Origin: Flavobacterium salmonis
GTDB lineage: Bacteria > Bacteroidota > Bacteroidia > Flavobacteriales > Flavobacteriaceae
NCBI RefSeq assembly: GCF_903819435.1
Contig: NZ_CAIJDP010000082.1
Location: 87,265-151,264, forward strand
DNA length: 64,000 nucleotides
Direction: 5' to 3'
A program made the translations under genes and the position numbers. How positions within the stretch are numbered: the stretch's first letter is position 1; each line of letters opens with the position of its first letter. Shown here in pieces: positions 1-9,222 of this stretch. The notes below the pieces were generated by a model. The model ran no database searches, had not been told where the DNA came from, and saw only the letters and a list, made by a program, of their open reading frames with translations.

Positions 1-479
1 ACATTTCCATTATCCGGATTAGTTGTTTTTATTGGAAAAGCAGCCACAATAGGATTTTCATTACTTCCTGCCAGTGCTTTTGCAAGCATCGAATCTGCGT
101 TGCGGACATCCTGTCTGTATTGTAATGATCTTAGAAAAACGGTATTGTTTGCCCCTTTTTCAAAATAAATGGTCTGCTCATTAGCTTTTTCTCCACCAAA
201 AACGCCCATTCCTTCAGGAGTAGAAAGATAACGTGTTACGACCAGCATATACCTGTTAAACAAACTGTCCGGAACCTGAAAGTAGTATTTAGTATCAACC
301 TGACTAACCGTAAAAAGACCTGTTTTGCTTTTAGCTTTATCAGTAATTACTTTGCTGTAAGCCAGCATACCTTTTGGCTGCGTGCTTGTGCTGTCTGCTT
401 TTTTTTCTGTCGGGTTTTGTGAAAAACCATGCTGCTGTATGGCAAGCAGCATGGTTAGTATTATAAATATTTTTTTCAT
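1..479 (-). CDS. Zinc-dependent metalloprotease, DUF5117/DUF5118 type (N-terminal part)
   Basis: The 5' portion of a gene that continues past the left edge; about 159 residues are visible. It opens with a signal peptide (MKKIFIILTMLLAIQQHGFSQ), so the product is exported. Residues 50-110 (KTGLFTVSQVDTKYYFQVPD, LFNRYMLVV, EQTIYFEKG) resemble the DUF5118 region that precedes DUF5117 in large Bacteroidota metalloproteases. The zinc site lies outside the window. It starts 5 nt after the SusD stop and so is probably in the same transcript, suggesting a protein- or peptide-uptake locus. The family call comes from the N-terminus only. Confidence 0.6.
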   Translation of the reverse strand, partial: MKKIFIILTMLLAIQQHGFSQNPTEKKADSTSTQPKGMLAYSKVITDKAKSKTGLFTVSQVDTKYYFQVPDSLFNRYMLVVTRYLSTPEGMGVFGGEKANEQTIYFEKGANNTVFLRSLQYRQDVRNADSMLAKALAGSNENPIVAAFPIKTTNPDNGN

Positions 480-484
480 CAGAA

Positions 485-1909
485 TTAAAATGGAACTTTT
501 TCGTCTGTGTTTAATGTAAGTTTTGGATTTTTTATCATAACAGATAAAGGAAACGGAATAATATATAATCTTGAGTTAGGTAATAAAGTATACGTTTTTT
601 GAGGAACGGTCTTATTCACGATTGGAAATACTCTTGTAATCGTTTTTGCATATTCAGTTTCAGTATTTAACCTCTTAAGATCAAAAAAACGATTAAAACC
701 TAAAAGTAATTCTTTTCTGCGTTCATTGATAACAAGTTCCATGGTTTCTTTTCGGGTAGCCGGAACAGTTAAATTTACCGTTCCTGATAAAATACGTTTT
801 GCTCTTAATGTATTTAAAATATCAACCGCTTCTGTAAGCTTATCTTCTCTGGCATAACATTCTGCCAGCATCAAATATACCTCTGTAGTTTTCATTCCAA
901 CAGTAGGATAAAAGAATCTGGTATATACAGTAGCCCAATACGCTGTATTTGAGCCCTGATCCAGATTTGTTGTACTGGTTGTATTAAAAAACAAATTAAA
1001 ACGTGCATCATTTGTACCAAATAAAGTTCTCAGCTCAGGGCTTATGATATTTTGATATGCAAAATTCATCTCATTATAACCTGTCATATACTGGTAGCTT
1101 AGTACTTCTATATTATTTGCTGCCGGTACAGAAAGTACATTTGGACCTCCTTGTGCACTATAAGCAACCAGGTCAAATATTTTATTATTATAACTTAATG
1201 ATTTTTCGGCAGCTTCCTTTGCAAGAGCAATTTCACGCTTGAACAAATGAACTTTTGCTTTGAATGCATAAGCAAATGCCAGAGACGGGTGGTATACATC
1301 ACGTGGTTTTTCCTGAAGATATGGCAATGCATCTTCAATATCTTTTTGAATAAAATCGTAAACCTGCGCAACAGTAGATTTTGATGGCTGTGCCTCTAAA
1401 TCGAATTTATCCATAATACAAATACCTCCATCATTAGCAGCAGTTTGCGGGTCATATCCTTTTGCATAATGGTTTACTAATAAAAAGTGATCGTATGCCC
1501 TGTTAATTTTGGCTTCTGCTTTTGCTAATTGTTTAGTACCCGATTCTCCTTTACTGTCATCAACTAATGTAATAATGGTATTCCATCTGTTAATATAGGT
1601 ATAAGCCTGATTATAAAAACTTGAATTGTTTATTAAAGAAACCCTATCCGTAGTTTCATCAAAAGTAAAATTGATCGTATTGATATTAGGCGTTACTCCT
1701 ATTACATTCGATTCTTTCATCCATTGATCATCAACCAGATACTGAAAGTTATTTATGGGATAACCTCTGTTTGGCAAAGACACCATTTCGTAAAATTGAT
1801 CTGCAGTTTCTACTACTAAAGCTCCTTTAGGGGTAAGATCTGTATATTCTTCGCAGGATGCTGCAGTTAGCAGGATTAGCGATAGTATTATAGTATGTAA
1901 ATGTTTCAT
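485..1909 (-). CDS. SusD/RagB-family outer-membrane nutrient-binding lipoprotein
   Basis: 474 residues, the usual SusD length. The N-terminus is a lipoprotein signal with lipobox TAASC (Cys19), so it should be anchored at the outer-membrane surface as the lid of the SusC channel. The middle is rich in helices of the SusD TPR-like type (for example the stretch around KAKVHLFKREIALAKEAAEK). The C-terminus has the family signature RRKELLLGFNRFFDLKRLN. It follows SusC by 4 nt. The ligand cannot be read from the sequence. The neighbouring metalloprotease hints at peptides rather than glycans. Confidence 0.93.
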   Translation of the reverse strand: MKHLHTIILSLILLTAASCEEYTDLTPKGALVVETADQFYEMVSLPNRGYPINNFQYLVDDQWMKESNVIGVTPNINTINFTFDETTDRVSLINNSSFYNQAYTYINRWNTIITLVDDSKGESGTKQLAKAEAKINRAYDHFLLVNHYAKGYDPQTAANDGGICIMDKFDLEAQPSKSTVAQVYDFIQKDIEDALPYLQEKPRDVYHPSLAFAYAFKAKVHLFKREIALAKEAAEKSLSYNNKIFDLVAYSAQGGPNVLSVPAANNIEVLSYQYMTGYNEMNFAYQNIISPELRTLFGTNDARFNLFFNTTSTTNLDQGSNTAYWATVYTRFFYPTVGMKTTEVYLMLAECYAREDKLTEAVDILNTLRAKRILSGTVNLTVPATRKETMELVINERRKELLLGFNRFFDLKRLNTETEYAKTITRVFPIVNKTVPQKTYTLLPNSRLYIIPFPLSVMIKNPKLTLNTDEKVPF

Positions 1910-1913
1910 TTTT

Positions 1914-4900
1914 TTAAAGGGTTAAATTAAAACCAAATAAGTAAGTTGCAGGCAATGGTAAATTACGCATACCGGAATTAGCCGAATAGACTTCCGGATC
2001 GATTCGACTACCGGCCGCACTCCAATACCAGATATTATTTACCTGAAAAGTAAATTTAGCCGATTCCATTTTGATTTTATTTGCGAAATTTTTTGGCAGG
2101 TTATAGCCTAATGAAATGTTTCTTAATTTGATATAATCACCATCTACAACATTGGCATTAGAGTTTCTCCATTGACTGCTGATTGTTCCTGCATAACTTC
2201 TAACGTTTTCTGCAAAATCTACATATAAACGCGTATTGCCATTTGGCTGTGCATCTGTGTAACGATCCGTAATACCTGAAAGATTTACTGCATCAGTACT
2301 CATGTCAATAGTTTCTCTGCGCATTACATTTCCGCCTGAGAAAACAAACAGCATATTCAGATCAAATTGTCTGTACGAAAATCGCTGTGATAAGGAACCT
2401 GTGTATGTTGGGGTTAAACTTCCCATATTTACCAACGCCTTAGGACTAGTAATTGTTTTTACAGTGGTGGATATTGGATTACCATTGGCATCAAAAGTAA
2501 TTGACGGATTTCCGTTTTCATCCAAAACATAAGGATATCCGTTAACTGTACCTCCATATTTGTAAGCATATAAACTATTGAATACTTCTCCTTCAAAAAA
2601 GTAATTTGTTGGTGCGCTAATGTATACTGAAGCACTTGATTCTGCTCTGGTGACTTTGTCAATAGTTGTTTTGTTAAACCCAAAAACTACATTAGAATTA
2701 ATACGGAAGTTACCATTATTATACCATTGAGAACCCACACTAAATTCTATTCCTTTGTTTAGCAAAGCTCCGGCATTAATTCTTCTGCTTGTTGCGCCAA
2801 CAGTTGGATCTAAATCAGTTGTAGCTAATAAATCACTGCTGTATTTTCGATACATATCAATACTACCCGTTAATTTATTTTGAAACAAAGTATAATCTAA
2901 TCCTAAATTGGTGGTTTGTGTTTTTTCCCATCTTAGCATAGGATTTGGCTGTGCCGTGATGTTTATATATTGTAAAGACTGATATAAGTTATCGTTTCTT
3001 CTTGTAGCCGTTACGTATGGAGTTGTACTTTGATCAATGTTTCCACTAACTCCATAAGTTGCTCTTAATTTAAGCATGTTGACCCATTTTATATCTTTCA
3101 TGAAGTCTTCATTGCTAACATTCCATCCTAAACCAGCAGACCATAATGGACGGTTTTTGTATTTAGAATCAACTCCAAATAAATCTGCCCTGTCAACTCT
3201 ATAGCTTCCTGTTACGTTATATTTTGACAAATAGGTGTAACCTGCAGTACTAAAAACTGAAAAATAATGATGTAAAACTTCTGTCTGCGATCTTGATAAA
3301 GCTGCTAAAGTGGCGTTATTTCCATAGATATAACTCGCAACCCCTGTTTGACTTAACGAAAGGTTGTTTAATGTAGCAGAGGTAAGTGTAACGGGATCAT
3401 AACCATATCGTATTTGTTCAATACCTCGAGGGGCAAAAGTTTCGCGCATTTCAAAACCCGCTATGGCATTAACCGAGTGTTTTCCTTCACTGAAATCCTG
3501 ACTAAAATCTAATTGATTTCTAAAAGAATAGTTGCTTACCTGACTGCTCCATTGCTTATAACGTCCTCCTGTAGAAAAACCATCTACGTAGGTGTAGGCA
3601 TTTGTAGTAGGATTGTAACCTGTCAAGGCATTAATTGCATAACGCATTCTGTATGAGTCTACAGCATAATACTGATCGTTATCATTTTTTCTTAGCTCAT
3701 ATTGAAATTGTGTATTAAGGCTTAGACCTTTCCATATCTTGGCTCGCAAGTTTGTAAAAGCTCTTAAGCTTAGCGAATTTTCATGTGTGATACCTTCCTG
3801 AAGCGCATCTAACACGTTAAAATTTAATGATTTAAAACCACTTAAACTATTTATTTTTGCAGCCATGGCAGGGTTAAGAACACTACCGCTCGTAAAACCA
3901 TCCTTAATACCTACAAAGGGTGACATTACTAAATTTCCGTTATCATCAGTAATACGCTCGTATCTTTTTTGGATATTATAATTGCCCAAATCAAAATCAG
4001 TAACGTCGTCATTACTATAACTTGCATTTAATCCAAAAGTAGCGTTTAACCAGTTGTTTACCTGAAAACTGCTTTTTGCATAAAGATTAAACTCACGGCT
4101 TGTATTGTTTTTTATTCTGTTTTTTGCATCGTCATAATTTAATGACACATATGTATTTTGCTTACTTGTGCTTCCCGAAAATGCGATATTGTAACGTTGT
4201 CTGAATTCGTTTTGCCACACATTATCTCGATAATCTTTTATGTAGTCATTCTTTCTCCACTGGGCAATAGTACTGTCATAATCTGAATTATTAATTTTTC
4301 CATCTTCCAAATCTCTGTTTAGCTGATAAAGAGGACTATAATACTTCGGACTGCTGCTTCCAATGTCTCCATAACTATTAAACATTGTTGCAGTATTAGT
4401 AAATCTGGCTCTTTCCCTATTATAAACAGCTTGTTCAAAATCAACTAAATCGCTGGTAGAAGCATAATTCATATCCTTTATACTTGGTTTTGTAGAAATA
4501 AAGAAATCAGAATTTATACTCACTTTTAACTTACCATTTCCTTTTTTGGTAGTCAAAACAATGATACCGTTTGCTGCTCTTGCACCATAAATAGATCCTG
4601 CTGCGGCATCTTTAAGGACATTTACACTTTCAATATCATAAGGGTTAATTTCGTCCAGAGTTAATTCTGTTGGCAAACCATCAATTACCACGAGCGGGCT
4701 ATAACCTACTTCTACAGAAGAAAAGGTACCGATACCTCTCAATATAGGAGTATCACCAGAAGCTCCGGTTGGGTTTTTCTGGAACATTAAACCTGCCACA
4801 CGACCCTCAATAGCAGTCATTAGATTGGCGTTGATATTTTCATTTAACACTTTCTCATCTATCTTGGCAATTGCACCGGTAGAATGGCTTCTCGTAAGTG

Positions 4901-5552
4901 TCTGAAAACCTGTTACAACTACTTCTTTCATGGCAGATACTTTATCTTCAACAACAAGTGTCAACTGAGAACGTCCATCGATAGCAAAAGATTTTTTTTC
5001 AATTGTTAATCCTGTACATTCCAATATACCATCTAAAGGTGCATTGTCAAAAGAAAAACTGCCGTCAAAATCAGTTATACTATGTGTATTCGTCCCGGAA
5101 ATGGTAACACTTACTCCCGGAAAAGGTTCATTTTTACTATTTAATACTTTTCCTTGTATTTTTCCGTTTCCCCGTCCCTCCTCTTTTTCTTTAACATCAG
5201 TTACCACTATGGTCTGATTAGTAAGTGTGTACTTTAATTTTTGAGAGCTGAAAATTTGATTCAGTGTTTCTTTTAAACCTGAATTTTTAACATTAATAGT
5301 TACAGGATTCGAATCTTTAAGCAATTTCTGCGTATAAAAAACTTCGTAATTGGCCTGCTTTGCCACTTCTTTCAAAACTTTTTCAAGTGGAGCATCTTTA
5401 AAATTAATGGAAATACTCTGCGCCTGTGCTGTAGAATTGCAAAACAGCATAAACAATGCACTAAATATCCATAAATAAGTAGATAAATTAAACACAGTAA
5501 TCTTTTTTTCTAGTTTTTTGTAAGGCTTTTTTTGTTGCAAATTAATTTTCAT
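1914..5552 (-). CDS. SusC/RagA-family TonB-dependent outer-membrane receptor with STN domain
   Basis: 1212 residues. After an unusually long signal region (hydrophobic segment near residues 22-42, ending AQAQ) comes an STN/secretin-type domain (about 48-115, ISINFKDAPLEKVLKEVAK). A carboxypeptidase-regulatory-like beta domain follows (about 130-215, GKIQGKVLNSKNEPFPGVSV), then a plug (about 225-340, with SIYGARAANGIIVLTTKKG) and a beta-barrel to the C-terminus. STN-bearing SusC proteins signal through a FecR anti-sigma factor, and FecR and an ECF sigma factor lie immediately upstream, so this is very probably a transducing receptor that controls its own expression. It pairs with the SusD gene downstream. 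Confidence 0.95.
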   Translation of the reverse strand: MKINLQQKKPYKKLEKKITVFNLSTYLWIFSALFMLFCNSTAQAQSISINFKDAPLEKVLKEVAKQANYEVFYTQKLLKDSNPVTINVKNSGLKETLNQIFSSQKLKYTLTNQTIVVTDVKEKEEGRGNGKIQGKVLNSKNEPFPGVSVTISGTNTHSITDFDGSFSFDNAPLDGILECTGLTIEKKSFAIDGRSQLTLVVEDKVSAMKEVVVTGFQTLTRSHSTGAIAKIDEKVLNENINANLMTAIEGRVAGLMFQKNPTGASGDTPILRGIGTFSSVEVGYSPLVVIDGLPTELTLDEINPYDIESVNVLKDAAAGSIYGARAANGIIVLTTKKGNGKLKVSINSDFFISTKPSIKDMNYASTSDLVDFEQAVYNRERARFTNTATMFNSYGDIGSSSPKYYSPLYQLNRDLEDGKINNSDYDSTIAQWRKNDYIKDYRDNVWQNEFRQRYNIAFSGSTSKQNTYVSLNYDDAKNRIKNNTSREFNLYAKSSFQVNNWLNATFGLNASYSNDDVTDFDLGNYNIQKRYERITDDNGNLVMSPFVGIKDGFTSGSVLNPAMAAKINSLSGFKSLNFNVLDALQEGITHENSLSLRAFTNLRAKIWKGLSLNTQFQYELRKNDNDQYYAVDSYRMRYAINALTGYNPTTNAYTYVDGFSTGGRYKQWSSQVSNYSFRNQLDFSQDFSEGKHSVNAIAGFEMRETFAPRGIEQIRYGYDPVTLTSATLNNLSLSQTGVASYIYGNNATLAALSRSQTEVLHHYFSVFSTAGYTYLSKYNVTGSYRVDRADLFGVDSKYKNRPLWSAGLGWNVSNEDFMKDIKWVNMLKLRATYGVSGNIDQSTTPYVTATRRNDNLYQSLQYINITAQPNPMLRWEKTQTTNLGLDYTLFQNKLTGSIDMYRKYSSDLLATTDLDPTVGATSRRINAGALLNKGIEFSVGSQWYNNGNFRINSNVVFGFNKTTIDKVTRAESSASVYISAPTNYFFEGEVFNSLYAYKYGGTVNGYPYVLDENGNPSITFDANGNPISTTVKTITSPKALVNMGSLTPTYTGSLSQRFSYRQFDLNMLFVFSGGNVMRRETIDMSTDAVNLSGITDRYTDAQPNGNTRLYVDFAENVRSYAGTISSQWRNSNANVVDGDYIKLRNISLGYNLPKNFANKIKMESAKFTFQVNNIWYWSAAGSRIDPEVYSANSGMRNLPLPATYLFGFNLTL

Positions 5553-5615
5553 ACATTTACATTTGGTTTTAGTTAAACAATGGTGAACAACTTATATTGG
5601 CTAGTACCTTTTAAC

Positions 5616-5648
5616 AACCAGAAGCATCGCAACTGCTTCTGGTTTTTT
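5616..5648. terminator. Hairpin between fecR and susC
   Basis: A perfect 11-bp inverted repeat (AACCAGAAGCA / TGCTTCTGGTT, 7-nt loop) followed on the plus strand by six T. On the minus strand, the direction of the genes, the T-run is weak. It may therefore only attenuate read-through from the regulator pair into susC, which would allow separate receptor expression. Confidence 0.5.
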
Positions 5649-5683
5649 AGTATATAGCGCAATATAATCGGGGAAATTTAAAA

Positions 5684-6826
5684 TCAGGGATACACTATGA
5701 TTGTTTTTCCTTCGACCTTAAATTTGATATTGCTAAGCTCAAGCACTTTTAATACTTCAGACAAATTTTTATTCATAAACGTACCTCCGTTGAATCTTAC
5801 ATCCGAAACATCTCCACGGTATTCTACCTTAATTCCGTACCAGCGCTCCAGCTGTTTCATTACTGATTTCAGATCGGCATTATCAAATTTAAAACGGCCA
5901 TTTTTCCAGGCAATAGCAGCTTCGGTATCTACTTTTCGAATTGCAATCCCGTTAGAATTATCAGATACATTAGACTGTTGTCCCGGTTTTAAAATTGCTT
6001 TTTGATTTTTATAAGTAATGGCAACACTTCCTTCTAATAAGGTAGTTTTTGTAATCAGTTCATTATTATAAGCATGTACGTTAAAATGGGTTCCAAGGAC
6101 TTCTATAGACTGATTACCTGATTTTACTATAAAAGGTTTGTCTTTATTTTTGGCTACTTCAAAATAAGCTTCCCCTTCTAATTCTACCAATCTTTGATTT
6201 CCATTAAACTGGGTTGGATATTTAATCGATGAAACTGTATTTAGATATACTTTTGTACCATCTCCCAAAACGATATTGTATTGTCCGCCCGTTGGTGTTG
6301 AAAGCGTGTTGAATGAATTTGCATCAGCTTTTGAAACATCAGCATTCGGATTTATGGTATAGATAATAACTCCGTTTGCATCCATCTTAATGGTAACTTC
6401 TTCTCCTTCTTGTGCGATAGTATCTTTTGCCGAAATATCAGACAGTACAATTTGCTTTCCGTTCGAAAGTGTCAGGATTCCCCTTGTTCCACCTGGGGCA
6501 ATTTCCTTTGGTTTTTCAACTACCTGAATAATTTGTTCTTTGGGTTTTGTAAAATAAAATATTCCTGTACCCAACAATAAAGCTATTGATGCGGCAACAG
6601 CATATTTGTAAAACTGACTCTTATTTTTCTCCGGATTCTTTTTTCCATCTAAAGCTTTCCATGCTTTATCAAGATCTACATTCTCAATCTCATTTTGATA
6701 GTTACTTTGAACTTTAGCAAAATATTTTTTATTCTCCTGAGAATCATTATACCATAGCTCAAAAATCGAATTCTCTTCTGGGGTAAGAGTATCGTTTATT
6801 TTTTTTATGATCAGTTTAAATTCCAT
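5684..6826 (-). CDS. FecR-family anti-sigma factor
   Basis: 380 residues with a cytoplasmic N-terminal part (about 1-74) that should bind the sigma factor. One membrane helix follows (about 75-92, YAVAASIALLLGTGIFYF). The periplasmic FecR domain spans about 120-290, with STPTGGQYNIVLGDGTKVYL and ELEGEAYFEVAKNKDKPFIV. A C-terminal DUF4974-like STN-contacting domain (about 305-380) ends VEGKTIIVYP. In this family the periplasmic domain reads the STN domain of the partner TonB receptor. Here that partner is the SusC encoded next. It lies 134 nt downstream of the sigma gene in the same direction. Confidence 0.93.
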   Translation of the reverse strand: MEFKLIIKKINDTLTPEENSIFELWYNDSQENKKYFAKVQSNYQNEIENVDLDKAWKALDGKKNPEKNKSQFYKYAVAASIALLLGTGIFYFTKPKEQIIQVVEKPKEIAPGGTRGILTLSNGKQIVLSDISAKDTIAQEGEEVTIKMDANGVIIYTINPNADVSKADANSFNTLSTPTGGQYNIVLGDGTKVYLNTVSSIKYPTQFNGNQRLVELEGEAYFEVAKNKDKPFIVKSGNQSIEVLGTHFNVHAYNNELITKTTLLEGSVAITYKNQKAILKPGQQSNVSDNSNGIAIRKVDTEAAIAWKNGRFKFDNADLKSVMKQLERWYGIKVEYRGDVSDVRFNGGTFMNKNLSEVLKVLELSNIKFKVEGKTIIVYP

Positions 6827-6960
6827 TTGTAGAATCTCTTTAAATTAACAATTACATGATGTAATTTAATACTAAGACAACCGAAACTAAAGAATGGGTG
6901 ACAAAAGTTTAAGAAAAAATGAAGAAAAAATTAAATTATAAAGAAAGAAGAGTAACTTTC

Positions 6961-7524
6961 TTACGAATTCATGGAAAATAAAACTAATATCACAACTAAT
7001 AATTCGCTGATTTTGATTTTAGCTCTTTTAAGCTGAGTTTTTACAGTATTTACAGAAATCCCCATTTCATTGGCGATTTCATCGTATTTATAATTCTCAA
7101 TAAATTTGAGTTTAAAAACCTGCTGCATACTTTCAGGAAAAGTTTCAATAAGTTTTAAAATTTGATTATAAAGAATTGTTTTTTCTTCTTCGGAAATCAA
7201 ATCTAAATCGTCATCCAAAATTAGCATTGAGTTTAAATCAATCAAATTTAAATCATCTGTAATTTTAACTGATTTAAGGTAATTCAAACATCTATTACGT
7301 ACCATTGCATACAAATAGGCTTTCAGTGAGGTTTTTATTTCAATGCTATGGGCGTTTTCCCATAAAAAAATAAATACTTCCTGTACCACATCTTCACTTG
7401 CTTGCTGATCGAACAAAAAATTATTGGCATAGATAACCAATCGTTTATAGAAATGATCAAATACACTTTTATAAACGGATTTATTTTGATTTTGAAGTTC
7501 TTTTAAAACAATATCTATTTCCAA
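6961..7524 (-). CDS. ECF-type RNA polymerase sigma factor (FecI-like, Bacteroidota family)
   Basis: 187 residues. Sigma region 2 lies at about 20-90 (FYKRLVIYANNFLFDQQASE, then DVVQEVFIFLWENAHSI). Region 4 lies at about 125-175, with the helix-turn-helix YDEIANEMGISVNTVKTQLK. Order and strand match the standard sigma, FecR, SusC, SusD operon, so it should direct transcription of the uptake genes once released by FecR. The last residues (LVVILVLFSMNS) are unusually hydrophobic. Confidence 0.93.
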   Translation of the reverse strand: MEIDIVLKELQNQNKSVYKSVFDHFYKRLVIYANNFLFDQQASEDVVQEVFIFLWENAHSIEIKTSLKAYLYAMVRNRCLNYLKSVKITDDLNLIDLNSMLILDDDLDLISEEEKTILYNQILKLIETFPESMQQVFKLKFIENYKYDEIANEMGISVNTVKTQLKRAKIKISELLVVILVLFSMNS

Positions 7525-7561
7525 CGTAAGTATTAAAAAAAAGCAAATAGGCTACAAAAAA

Positions 7562-7591
7562 CAAATCTATGTATTTTTAATTTTTCAGCAA
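7562..7591 (-). promoter_or_regulatory. Promoter of the sigma-factor gene
   Basis: Read on the minus strand: TTG (7591-7589), a 19-nt spacer, then TAGATTTG (7569-7562). This is an exact match to the Bacteroidota housekeeping form TTG-N(17-23)-TAnnTTTG. The -7 element lies about 38 nt upstream of the start codon. Confidence 0.6.
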
Positions 7592-8058
7592 ATAAGTATT
7601 GAATTTCCTTGAATAATTACAAAAAATACAATTATACTCCATAGAATTTTGAATATTAAAAAAAATACAACCGTTAAATTATAATAAAAAAACAATATTA
7701 GTAAATATCTTACCCAATATCTTTAACAACAAATGTTCTTTAATACTATTTATCTTAATCATGCATTGCTTTCGTTTGTATTTACGTGATTATTTAATCC
7801 TAAGGATTATAAAAATCTCTATATAATACAAGGACAATCAATATTTAAAATAAAAAATAAACATAATTGAATTAGTCTTTTAAGAAAATTTGACTAATTA
7901 CAAATTAAAATTAGGAATGAATTTAATAACGGTTTATGACTATTTAACCGAATAAGATCTATAGATAATCATAGAATATTCAAACACTTTTGTTGTCTGT
8001 AGTGTTGTTGACTTATTTTTTTTTAAGTTATTTTATAAGTTGAAAACTAAGTAAAAAA
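7592..8058. other. AT-rich intergenic stretch, no gene seen
   Basis: Very AT-rich, with stops in all frames. I see no RNA gene, hairpin or repeat I would defend. Confidence 0.6.
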
Positions 8059-8307
8059 TCATTTATACAGTGTTATAGTATCATTCAGGTTTTCTTTATT
8101 AATAAATGCAGTAATATATTCCTGTACTTCATTAGTAGACTCTAAAGGAGTTTCAAAAGAATTGATATGAAATTCGTCGTCCTGATCAAGAATATGTATT
8201 ATTTCTGTATAACCTTTAGAAATTAAGCTTCCTTTTAATCTAATTATATTCAACTGCTGCTGACCATTTAACTCTTTACGAACTTTTAGTTTTATAGCTT
8301 TATCCAT
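8059..8307 (-). CDS. Small hypothetical protein (82 aa)
   Basis: I do not recognise this protein. It is soluble, with no signal peptide. The first half is basic (KAIKLKVRKELNGQQQLNI) and the second acidic (DQDDEFHINSFETPLEST). A good promoter match 38 nt upstream supports it as a real, separately transcribed gene. No neighbour suggests a role. Confidence 0.65.
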   Translation of the reverse strand: MDKAIKLKVRKELNGQQQLNIIRLKGSLISKGYTEIIHILDQDDEFHINSFETPLESTNEVQEYITAFINKENLNDTITLYK

Positions 8308-8344
8308 AGTAAGTATTTTTAAATTAATAAGTCGTTCATTAATT

Positions 8345-8374
8345 CAAATATAACTATTAATTACTTTAAAACAA
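8345..8374 (-). promoter_or_regulatory. Promoter of the 82-aa gene
   Basis: Minus strand: TTG (8374-8372), a 19-nt spacer, TATATTTG (8352-8345). Both elements and the spacing fit the Bacteroidota consensus. Confidence 0.55.
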
Positions 8375-8760
8375 TCATCAAAAAAAACTTATAAAACATT
8401 ATTTATCAACACATTAATAACAAAAAAAACCATTACTTTTTTTCCTGAAAACGATTATTATTTAAATACTCTTAAAATTGTTTCTAAAACTCTTCAAGAG
8501 ACTTTACTTTGGTATCAGGTGTCATAAATTACGTACAGATTAAAAGAATAATCATGAAAGGGAATCTTAACCTGATACAATTTATTGATGTTAGAAAGCA
8601 ATCTATTAATTATGCAACTAAAATTTATTTTTCTGTAAATACTTCAGTTATTCTTTAGAATAAATTTGTAGAAAAGAAATTAATTTAAACTTAAAACAGT
8701 AAAGAAAATAAGTTTAAAAAATTCCTTTTTCATAAAATAACTATTCTAAAACACAATATC
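8375..8760. other. AT-rich intergenic stretch between divergent small genes
   Basis: The only signal I see is TAAATTTG at 8661-8668 on the plus strand. It fits the -7 element, but no -33 TTG lies at a good distance. It is about 92 nt upstream of the next plus-strand gene and may be its promoter. Confidence 0.35.
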
Positions 8761-9129
8761 ATGGAAAAGCAAAACAACAACGAATATGGTCAAACAGATC
8801 CGGATTTTATTGATCAAAACACACTTGTTGACGGTAATGATATTCAAAATGAAAATCATTCTCAACAGGATCTGAACAAAGAAAGCAAAACTGAATTTGG
8901 AGAAAGCGATCCTGATTTTATAGATCAAAATACACTTGTTGATAATGATAACTATGCAAGAGATGAAGATCCGTATCAATATCAGGAAGAATTTATTGAA
9001 GATTTTAAACATCCTGAAAACGATTTTGAAATCAACAAAAATAGCAATTCAGAAAATATTCAGAATGAGGAAAAAACTACAAATAAAAATGATGTTAATA
9101 CCAATCATGAAAAGAAAAGTGATTTTTAA
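8761..9129 (+). CDS. Acidic low-complexity protein with a duplicated DPDFIDQNTLVD motif
   Basis: 122 residues, strongly acidic and Asn-rich, without signal peptide or membrane segment, probably largely disordered. The N-terminal half holds two near-identical copies of a 17-residue motif about 40 residues apart: EYGQTDPDFIDQNTLVD and EFGESDPDFIDQNTLVD. The C-terminal half is Asn/Lys/Glu low complexity. A bidirectional terminator follows. I know no function. The duplicated motif suggests a binding peptide presented twice. The opposite-strand frame is a shadow. Confidence 0.65.
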   Translation: MEKQNNNEYGQTDPDFIDQNTLVDGNDIQNENHSQQDLNKESKTEFGESDPDFIDQNTLVDNDNYARDEDPYQYQEEFIEDFKHPENDFEINKNSNSENIQNEEKTTNKNDVNTNHEKKSDF

Positions 9130-9163
9130 GGATGAAAAATAACTGAATTTGGTAGTACTAACA

Positions 9164-9199
9164 AAAAAGAGGCATACGATAAATAGTATGTCTCTTTTT
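9164..9199. terminator. Bidirectional terminator between convergent genes
   Basis: Stem AAAAAGAGGCATAC / GTATGTCTCTTTTT with an 8-nt loop and one mismatch. T-runs on both strands serve the acidic-protein gene and the GH125 gene, which converge here. Confidence 0.75.
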
Positions 9200-9222
9200 G
9201 TATAAACTTTATTTGGTCTTAG

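Noticed and set aside
8746..9012. Minus-strand hydrophobic ORF
   Set aside because: It is the antisense shadow of the acidic-protein gene; its Ile/Phe richness is what Asn/Asp/Glu codons give in reverse.
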